DNA of 18,435 nucleotides from positions 1 to 18,435 of the forward strand of contig CAJMBP010000030.1 in assembly GCA_905211675.1 (NCBI GenBank), read 5' to 3'. Position 1 is the stretch's first letter. The number at the start of each line of letters is the position of its first letter. This document shows, one piece after another, positions 12,236 to 18,435 of the stretch. The notes under the pieces were generated by a model. The model worked only from the letters and a program-made list of their open reading frames with translations. It was not told the DNA's origin and made no database searches. This stretch comes from an uncultured Oscillospiraceae bacterium (GTDB lineage: Bacteria > Bacillota > Clostridia > Oscillospirales > Acutalibacteraceae). Both the position numbers and the translations under genes were made by a program.

Positions 12236-14968
12236 TTATCGGTCGCGTATTGCGTCAATTGGTTTTTTAGATGCTATGCGGTTTACGGGTATAAAGCTTG
12301 CCACAAAAGCAACAAATATGCTGACGAATAAAAGCAGTATTATCTGCCTTGGTCCGAAGGTTAAAAATGTAATTAAAATTCCGACTTGTTTCCTTACCAA
12401 ATTATTTAAAATCTGAGTAACGGCAAAAACACCGACAGAAGACAGAACAAAATTTATTATGGCAATAATGAAGCTTTCCGAGAAGAAGATTCTAAAAACA
12501 TCGTTACTGCGCGAACCTATGGCGCGCAAAATACCTATCTCCTGCTTTTTATAGGATATACTTGTTCCGATAAAGTTAGCAAGCATAACAGCCGCAAACA
12601 ATGCAAAGCCAAGACCTATATACAAGAATACTTTTGCAAATTCCTTTAACTCTTCATTGATCATATCAAGCTCAAAGGTAGCTGCATTTTGCAGAGGAAA
12701 TCTCAAATCGTCATCGTTATTGTAGCAATATGAGACAAGGGCTCTGATTTCTTCAATATCAGAGGGCATAACGCCCACCGCAAAGGTGTATTTGCCGTTA
12801 TCGTTTTCAGAAAACTTGTTCAATAAACCGTCAGACACAACGACCGTGCCGCCCAAATTTTTATATTTTTCGTTATTCGGTATAACGCCTACAACGGTAT
12901 AACCGTCTTCATCCGAATTATTAGCGGCGCCGAAAATATTTTTGTTAAGCACAACCGAATTATTCTTTTTTAAGGTTTTGGCGTAATCAATGCCGCCCTC
13001 CTCCTTCTGAACGGCGTTTTCGGTGTCCCAAAAATCTACGCAGCCTTCAAAAGCAATTATTTCTTTTTCAGACAATGTTGTTTTTGCGCCGTTAACCCAT
13101 ACAATGCCGGAAGTATCTACTTTGTCAAGGGTGGTAAGGTAACCCGGGTCAACGCCGAAGTTAGAGCCGAAAAACCACAAATAACCCTTGTTGATGTCGT
13201 ATATAGGCGGTTGTGCTTCAATCATTTTATCAATAGAGCCTTCGCCTAACATAATCATAGATGCCATGCTGTAATTTTTGTGAGAGTTAAACTCATTTAC
13301 AAGCGCATAATCGATTATTTTTTGAGCAGAGCTTTGATTTTCTTTTTTCTTTATGAGGCTCTCGTAACGCGTGAGGTCAAAGCCGGTGTCAATAATACCT
13401 GTTATTATATATTTTGTACCGTTTAAGGTTATGGTTTTATCAAGCAAATCGGAATAGTCCTTAATATCGTTGTAAACCAATGTCTCCTTGCCTTTTGAAT
13501 CTTTAACGGGTACTCCGTCGGTGTATTGTGTCTTTTTAAATACCTCAAAGATATATTTACTTACGGCAATTTCATTTTTTGTGCCGTCAGGCAATTTACC
13601 CGCTACAAGTTTATAACCGAACTCATCGATAGTATTAGCGGTTATTTCGGTAAAGCCTGAAAAATTAGGGTAATATATTTCGTATTGGCTTTCACTTGTT
13701 TTGGAATCGGGATTGATATTTGAGTTAAAAGAAAGGTCGGCGCCCTTTGGGTAAAACACACCGTTTAATGAAACGCCCGTATTGGTTTTAATGTCGGTTA
13801 AATCTTTTTCGGAAAGATAGTGCTTATAATCATACCAATCATCACCGTATTTTTTTGATTTTACAACCGAAGCATAATCAATGCCCGAATCATAAATAGA
13901 GTTTGTGCATACCTTAATGTGATTATACGCCGCAAAGGTATCGGCAAGACCGAACAACCCGAACGCAATACAGGAAAGCAATATGGTAATTACAAGTCTG
14001 AACTTTTTGTGTTTAAGACCGCTTGCTCCCATTTTAAAAGCATTGCGCATCGGCAATTTAGATTTTATGGGTTTAAAGCTTCTTGCCGTATTTGAAGCAA
14101 TTTTTTGAGTGTCGGTATTTTTAAACCTGCCGCTGCTTTTTTCGCTTATGGAAAGTTTAAAATTGCCCGATTTAAAGCTGTCAATATATTCGTTTATACG
14201 CTTTAAATCCTCTTCGGTAAGGTGATAACCGCTTTTTACGGTAATGCAGTCTTCACCGAAAGTAAGATTTTGAGCTTCTTGTTCGCACACATCGTTATCA
14301 ACCGTCAGGTCGTTTATAACTTCGCCGTCGGCAAGTTCGATGATGCGGTCGGCATAATTTTCGGCAAACTCGCGGTCGTGAGATACCACAATAATCAACT
14401 TTTCTTTTGAAAGCTTTTTAAGCGTATCCAAAACCTGTTTACCTGTGTTTGAGTCCAAAGCGCCCGTTGGCTCGTCTGCCATAATGATTTCGGGATTTTT
14501 AACAAGCGCGCGGGCGATTGCCACACGCTGTTTTTGTCCGCCCGAAAGCTCATTGGGCTTGCGGTTGCCGTAGCCCTCAAGGTCAACCTGCGTTAATATT
14601 CGGTTTATTTCTTGGTCGGTAGCCTTTTTACCCTGCAATTCAATGGCAATGGCAATATTTTCACCGACATTAAATTCATCAAGCACATTATACTCTTGAA
14701 AGATAAAGCCGACATAGGTGTTGCGGTAAGAATCAAAATGACGCTGTTTAAAATTTTTTGACGATACGCCGTTTATTATAATTTCTCCGTTGTCATAGCT
14801 GTCAAGACCGCCAAGCAAATTAAGCAATGTAGATTTGCCGCTTCCCGATTTGCCGAGTAAGAATATCATACCTGTATCGGGCAGTTTTAAACTAATGCCC
14901 TTTAGCGCCGTAACCGGAACTCCCTTTTTCGGTTTGTAAATTTTAGATAGGTTTTTAATTTCAAGCAT
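12236..14968 (-). CDS. ABC transporter, ATPase fused to FtsX/MacB-type permease (910 residues)
   Basis: N-terminal ATPase (about 1-215): Walker A GKSGSGKST (39-47), Q91, signature LSGGQ (141-145), Walker B IIMADE (161-166) and H198. A charged cytoplasmic linker (about 220-320) leads to the first membrane helix (about 324-346), a large extracellular domain (about 350-770), and three C-terminal helices (about 779-805, 832-855, 872-895) with the FtsX-type motif QEIGILRAIGSRS. This four-helix plan is the type VII (MacB/LolCDE-like) mechanotransmission exporter class. ATG start after AGAGGTG, 16 nt after the amidase gene, so it closes the operon with the regulator, kinase and amidase. Likely substrates are antimicrobial peptides or envelope components, inferred from family and context. 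Confidence 0.92.
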   Translation of the reverse strand: MLEIKNLSKIYKPKKGVPVTALKGISLKLPDTGMIFLLGKSGSGKSTLLNLLGGLDSYDNGEIIINGVSSKNFKQRHFDSYRNTYVGFIFQEYNVLDEFNVGENIAIAIELQGKKATDQEINRILTQVDLEGYGNRKPNELSGGQKQRVAIARALVKNPEIIMADEPTGALDSNTGKQVLDTLKKLSKEKLIIVVSHDREFAENYADRIIELADGEVINDLTVDNDVCEQEAQNLTFGEDCITVKSGYHLTEEDLKRINEYIDSFKSGNFKLSISEKSSGRFKNTDTQKIASNTARSFKPIKSKLPMRNAFKMGASGLKHKKFRLVITILLSCIAFGLFGLADTFAAYNHIKVCTNSIYDSGIDYASVVKSKKYGDDWYDYKHYLSEKDLTDIKTNTGVSLNGVFYPKGADLSFNSNINPDSKTSESQYEIYYPNFSGFTEITANTIDEFGYKLVAGKLPDGTKNEIAVSKYIFEVFKKTQYTDGVPVKDSKGKETLVYNDIKDYSDLLDKTITLNGTKYIITGIIDTGFDLTRYESLIKKKENQSSAQKIIDYALVNEFNSHKNYSMASMIMLGEGSIDKMIEAQPPIYDINKGYLWFFGSNFGVDPGYLTTLDKVDTSGIVWVNGAKTTLSEKEIIAFEGCVDFWDTENAVQKEEGGIDYAKTLKKNNSVVLNKNIFGAANNSDEDGYTVVGVIPNNEKYKNLGGTVVVSDGLLNKFSENDNGKYTFAVGVMPSDIEEIRALVSYCYNNDDDLRFPLQNAATFELDMINEELKEFAKVFLYIGLGFALFAAVMLANFIGTSISYKKQEIGILRAIGSRSNDVFRIFFSESFIIAIINFVLSSVGVFAVTQILNNLVRKQVGILITFLTFGPRQIILLLFVSIFVAFVASFIPVNRIASKKPIDAIRDR

Positions 14969-14984
14969 TAAATAAGCACCTCTT

Positions 14985-15677
14985 TTAATAATTTTTAAGT
15001 TCTTGTTTTACTTCATCTAAAAAGTTTTCCCATTCAGACTCATTGTCAACAAAATATTTAGGACATTCTTTGCCCGTTATATCATAGTGGCGAATTACAT
15101 CTTTCGCTTTAAGGCCCGAATTATCACACAGCCATGCCGTAAGCTTAACAAGCGAATTGTATGTAGCCTCGTTAAACCTGCCGCTGCTGTCGGGGTGACA
15201 TACCTCTACCGAAATTGTGTCAAGATTTCGGTTATTGCTGGCGTTTGATTTTTCATCTAACGGTACGCACTGAATAATCTCACCGTTAAGACCTATCAGA
15301 AAATGCGAGCATACTTCGGTGTCGCTTTTATTAAAGTAATCACGGTTGTTTTGCGCAGTTGTACCGGGGTTGCCTACATAATGAATTACAATATTGTTAA
15401 TTTCAATCAGCTTAACGCCCGTTCTGGCAAGACCGGTGTCTATCAACTGAACATCTACATAATCGGGGCACTCAAGCGTTTTGGCATTTAACTTTTTTTC
15501 AAATACACCTAAGCTTCCACCCGAACTTGTGCCCCTGCTTTTTACAAAGATAAACACACCGCACAAAACAAGAATGACAGACAGCATAATTATTATAAGT
15601 GTTCTTATACGCTTTTTTCTTTTTATTTTTCGTCTTAACATAAGGCGTTCAACATTAGACATTTCAAACTTATTCAT
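14985..15677 (-). CDS. Membrane-anchored N-acetylmuramoyl-L-alanine amidase (Amidase_2/PGRP fold)
   Basis: Cleaves the bond between N-acetylmuramic acid and L-alanine in peptidoglycan. A very basic N-terminus (RRKIKRKKRIR, about 15-25) precedes one membrane helix (26-46), placing the catalytic domain (about 70-225) outside. Zinc ligands by family pattern are H99 (IVIHYVG), H197 (IRHYDITG) and C205 (ECPKYF). The H-to-C spacing of 8 and the lysine two before the cysteine (K203) match T7 lysozyme (H122, C130, K128). H125 is in SHFLIG and SVEVCHPD is typical. ATG after AAGGAA, 9 nt behind the kinase stop. Finding an amidase between a sensor kinase and an ABC exporter is unusual and suggests cell-wall remodelling is part of the response. 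Confidence 0.92.
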   Translation of the reverse strand: MNKFEMSNVERLMLRRKIKRKKRIRTLIIIMLSVILVLCGVFIFVKSRGTSSGGSLGVFEKKLNAKTLECPDYVDVQLIDTGLARTGVKLIEINNIVIHYVGNPGTTAQNNRDYFNKSDTEVCSHFLIGLNGEIIQCVPLDEKSNASNNRNLDTISVEVCHPDSSGRFNEATYNSLVKLTAWLCDNSGLKAKDVIRHYDITGKECPKYFVDNESEWENFLDEVKQELKNY

Positions 15678-15686
15678 AAAAATTCC

Positions 15687-17633
15687 TTAATTTACAACAT
15701 CAAAGGTTAATTTAGCTTTAAACAAGTCACCGTCGGTATTTATTTCAAAACTGCCGTTTTGCAGTTCGGTAAGACTCTTGGCAATTGACAGTCCTAAACC
15801 GCTACCCTCGGTATTGCGCGAACGGTCTCCCCGAACAAAACGCTCGGTAAGCTCTTCGCCCGACACATTTATCGGCATTTCGGAAATATTTTTAAAGGTG
15901 ATTATCGCCTTGCCGTTTTCACAGTTCAAATCAACATATACGCGGGTTCCGCTCATGGCATATTTGCAAATATTGGTAAGCAGATTGTCAAAAACACGCC
16001 ACAGCCTTCTGCTATCCGCCATAACATAGGCTTCGTCATTTTTGACCGATTGCACAACCTGTAAATTTTTGGCTTCCAGCCGCTCGCTGAATTCACCTAC
16101 GGCTTGATTTATAAGCACCGCAACATTACACCTTTCAAGCTCTACCGATATATTGCCGGTTTGAGCTTTAGAGGCTTCCACCAAATCCTCAATCAGTTTT
16201 TTCAGTCGCTTTGACTGGCGGTCTAATACCTCGATATATTCGGCGATTTTAGGATTTTCGCATTCTTCTTTTTTTATAAGGTCAACATAATTGACTATTG
16301 AAGTAAGCGGAGTTTTAATGTCGTGCGAAACATTGGTAATAAGCTCGGTTTTAAAACGCTCGCTTCGCATTTTATCGTCAATAGCCGACTGTAAGCCGTT
16401 GTTTATGTTGTTAAGGCTTTCGGCAAAATCTTTAATATCACCGAACATATAGGCAGTGTCGATTTTATTTTCAAGGTCGCCGTTCACAATCTTTTCGCCG
16501 CCGGCTTTTACCTTTTGAAAAGCAATGGCGCCAAGCAACAGCAAAACAGAAACAACTGCGCTGATTACAAGCCAAGATATAATCAGATTATCTGCTTCAT
16601 AGGCATTGAAGCCTATAAGAATAAACTGCAATACCCAAATTGCTCCTATTACAAGAGCGGCTTTGTAAACGGTATTTACATTTTTAAAGATGTGTGTGAA
16701 AACTCTTGCGAGTTTTGAAAGCTTTTTAAAGCACCAATATAAAAAGGTGTGCTTTACCAATGTTTTTGCTTTTGCCTGTGCGACTATGCTAAGCAAATAC
16801 CAAAGGCACAAAAAATATAAGAAAGTAAGTATCACCGAGCCGAATACAATACCTGTCACAAGACCGCTCAATTCGGCAAAAAGTCCCACACCGCAGCCGC
16901 CTAAAAGAAGCACCGCCGCAGTTAAAATATCAGCAGGAACACGGTTTATCGGCGTTGGTTTTATAGTTTCGGCACCTGCTTTATGCCCTACCGCCATAAA
17001 CAAGTAACTGTAAACTACAATGCAAAGGCAAAGCGAAATAATTGCGATAAAAATAAGCACATACCGATTGTTATATCCGATTGTAATAAGTTTATCCGCA
17101 AGCCAAAAACGGTCGGTGTATTGCAACTTTTGCGGAATGTAAACCGTAAATCTTATTTCTTGTTTGTCGTCAATCTCGGTAAGAATTTCGCGTGTTTCGT
17201 CGTCAAAAATCAAATATTCATCGTCACCTGTATTAGAGGCTTCATAATGAACACCGTTTTCGCCGCGTATTTCGCCGTCTATATTTACATAAATTGATTC
17301 ATAAACAGTTTTCGACGCATAACCGATGTAATCCTGACCTTTAAAATTTGAAATTGATTTGCCCGTCATTAAATTTTCAACTTCATATACAACATTTTTA
17401 TCGGAATAATAATCTTCAATATAATCTTGATTCATTGTCTCAATCTTATAAAGCTCTTCATGCGCAAGGTTGCTCATTATTGAAAATTCACAGCTTTTAA
17501 AATCGCTTGTGTAAAAATCGTTAAACAGCATTACTCCGACAGCAAAAAATGAAATGAGCATTGCAAAAAACAAAACAAACGACAAAACAATCGCCAAAAT
17601 TTTAAGCGCGATGTTATTTAAAGCATTTTTCAT
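15687..17633 (-). CDS. Sensor histidine kinase with an enlarged membrane domain (648 residues)
   Basis: The start is taken at the ATG at 17633, with GAGGG overlapping the regulator stop 4 nt away; a longer frame to 17672 would overlap the regulator coding region. A first helix (12-37) and a second (190-213) enclose an extracellular domain of about 150 residues. Four more helices follow (about 236-256, 259-286, 324-343, 350-372), then a short HAMP-like segment. The H-box is NVSHDIKTPLTS (H437); the N-box is DNLLTNICKYAM (549-560); G2 is EGSGLGLSIAK (609-619). The DxGxG G1 box is not evident: FKNISEMPINV stands there (580-590), as in some clostridial kinases. Partner of the response regulator just upstream. 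The signal is unknown, but gene context suggests envelope stress or peptides. Confidence 0.92.
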   Translation of the reverse strand: MKNALNNIALKILAIVLSFVLFFAMLISFFAVGVMLFNDFYTSDFKSCEFSIMSNLAHEELYKIETMNQDYIEDYYSDKNVVYEVENLMTGKSISNFKGQDYIGYASKTVYESIYVNIDGEIRGENGVHYEASNTGDDEYLIFDDETREILTEIDDKQEIRFTVYIPQKLQYTDRFWLADKLITIGYNNRYVLIFIAIISLCLCIVVYSYLFMAVGHKAGAETIKPTPINRVPADILTAAVLLLGGCGVGLFAELSGLVTGIVFGSVILTFLYFLCLWYLLSIVAQAKAKTLVKHTFLYWCFKKLSKLARVFTHIFKNVNTVYKAALVIGAIWVLQFILIGFNAYEADNLIISWLVISAVVSVLLLLGAIAFQKVKAGGEKIVNGDLENKIDTAYMFGDIKDFAESLNNINNGLQSAIDDKMRSERFKTELITNVSHDIKTPLTSIVNYVDLIKKEECENPKIAEYIEVLDRQSKRLKKLIEDLVEASKAQTGNISVELERCNVAVLINQAVGEFSERLEAKNLQVVQSVKNDEAYVMADSRRLWRVFDNLLTNICKYAMSGTRVYVDLNCENGKAIITFKNISEMPINVSGEELTERFVRGDRSRNTEGSGLGLSIAKSLTELQNGSFEINTDGDLFKAKLTFDVVN

Positions 17634-17637
17634 AACT

Positions 17638-18330
17638 TTATCCCTCAAATTTATATCCGTGTGCCCAGACAACCTTTATATACCGAGGCTCCGACGGATT
17701 TATTTCTATTTTTTCACGCAGATGACGGATATGTACGGCTATTGTATTTTCGGCGCCGAACGCCAACTCTTTTCGTACCTTTTCATAAATTTCTTTTTGT
17801 GACATTACCCTGCCCCTATTTTCCATAAGCAGTTTTAAAATTGCGTATTCGGTAGGCGTGAGGTTTACATCGTCACCGTCAACCGTAACCGTTTTTGAAG
17901 CATCGTTAAGCGATATTCCCCCAACTGTCAACACATCATCGCCCGACTGAACAAGATTGCCGCCCAATTTTGTATAGCGCCTTATTTGCGAGCGCACGCG
18001 CGCCAACATTTCAACAGGATTGAACGGTTTTGTAATGTAATCGTCAGCACCGACATTGAGACCGAGTATTTTGTCGGTATCTTCGCTCTTTGCCGTAAGC
18101 AAAATTACAGGCACATTACTGCTTTCGCGCAGTTTAACCATGGCGGTTATACCATCCATAACAGGCATCATTATATCCATAAGAATTAAATGCACTTCAT
18201 TTTCAGCAGCCGCATCAAGTGCCTCTTTACCGTTAAAAGCAGTAAAAACCTTGTAACCGTCAGACTCAAGATAAATCTTTAAAGCCGAAACAATATCCTT
18301 TTCGTCATCACAAACCAAAATGTTATACAC
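17638..18330 (-). CDS. OmpR/PhoB-family response regulator
   Basis: 230 residues. The receiver domain (about 1-120) has acidic residues D8, D9, the phosphoacceptor D52 (LILMDIMMPVMDG), T79 and K101 (ITKPFNP). The winged-helix DNA-binding domain (about 130-229) includes LTPTEYAILKLLMENRGRVM and IAVHIRHLREKIE, ending with IKVVWAHGYKFEG. GTG start at 18330 with GGAGG and GAGG upstream. First gene of a four-gene operon (regulator, kinase, amidase, ABC exporter) that it probably controls. Autoregulation cannot be judged from the sequence. Confidence 0.95.
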   Translation of the reverse strand: MYNILVCDDEKDIVSALKIYLESDGYKVFTAFNGKEALDAAAENEVHLILMDIMMPVMDGITAMVKLRESSNVPVILLTAKSEDTDKILGLNVGADDYITKPFNPVEMLARVRSQIRRYTKLGGNLVQSGDDVLTVGGISLNDASKTVTVDGDDVNLTPTEYAILKLLMENRGRVMSQKEIYEKVRKELAFGAENTIAVHIRHLREKIEINPSEPRYIKVVWAHGYKFEG

Positions 18331-18351
18331 TCTTCCTCAACCTCCGAAAAT

Positions 18352-18380
18352 ATTATACCAATTTGTTTTTTAAGATAAAA
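18352..18380 (-). promoter_or_regulatory. Candidate extended -10 promoter of the two-component operon
   Basis: TATAAT (18357-18352) preceded by TGG gives an extended -10. At a 17-nt spacing the -35 is a poor TTTTAT, consistent with an activator-dependent promoter. The AT-rich upstream DNA has two CTTAA words about 23 nt apart, which could be a regulator site but may be chance. Confidence 0.5.
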
Positions 18381-18435
18381 GTATTTAATTTATTAAGAAA
18401 TCTTTAATGTTGCATTTTATTTATTTTACTGTTAA

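Overview
The window looks like a chromosomal segment of a low-GC, spore-forming member of the Clostridia, probably gut-associated (Oscillospirales/Ruminococcaceae-like). This is inferred from AT-rich intergenic DNA, strong AGGAGG-type ribosome binding sites, consensus sigma-A promoters, the DUF512-der-plsY-gpsA and DUF177-rpmF gene clusters, and a SpoVM-like micro-gene. No rRNA or taxon-specific marker is present, so the assignment is an inference. Almost everything is on the minus strand; only guaB and a lipoprotein gene lie on the plus strand.

Right to left along the minus strand. (1) 12.2-18.3 kb: an apparent operon of an OmpR-type response regulator, a multi-pass histidine kinase, a membrane-anchored peptidoglycan amidase and a 910-residue ABC ATPase-permease fusion. 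It looks like an envelope-stress or peptide-sensing module. (2) 10.5-12.1 kb: a monocistronic PutP-type sodium/proline symporter with its own promoter and terminator. (3) 10.15-10.40 kb: two tiny adjacent genes, a 50-residue hydrophobic protein and a 27-residue protein that matches the SpoVM pattern. (4) 7.9-10.1 kb, plus strand: an IMP dehydrogenase strikingly similar to the Tritrichomonas foetus enzyme, then an Ig-like lipoprotein. (5) 7.0-7.8 kb: DUF177 protein plus ribosomal protein L32, divergent from guaB; each side has a perfect TTGACA-17-TATAAT promoter. (6) 2.66-6.93 kb: DUF512 radical-SAM-like protein, GTPase Der, acyltransferase PlsY and glycerol-3-phosphate dehydrogenase GpsA in one tight operon. 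PlsY and GpsA together supply and use glycerol-3-phosphate for phospholipid synthesis. (7) 2.52-2.64 kb: tRNA-Thr(GGT) with its own consensus promoter and terminator.

The left 2.5 kb, starting exactly at the 3' end of tRNA-Thr, is an accessory-looking region. It has three codirectional single-gene units: a glycerophosphodiester phosphodiesterase, a small PH-like hypothetical protein and the start of a possible glycoside-hydrolase-like protein. The three share near-identical promoters. Two of them share a 42-nt post-stop module (38 of 42 identical) placed just before a terminator hairpin. The gaps between units hold unusual repeats: a head-to-head array of short palindromes with interchangeable stems, two composite terminator/simple-repeat elements with the same architecture, and a promoter-hairpin-terminator stretch that could encode a small RNA of about 70 nt. 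These repeats are the least explained part of the window. The other notable items are the T. foetus-like IMPDH and the SpoVM-like micro-gene.
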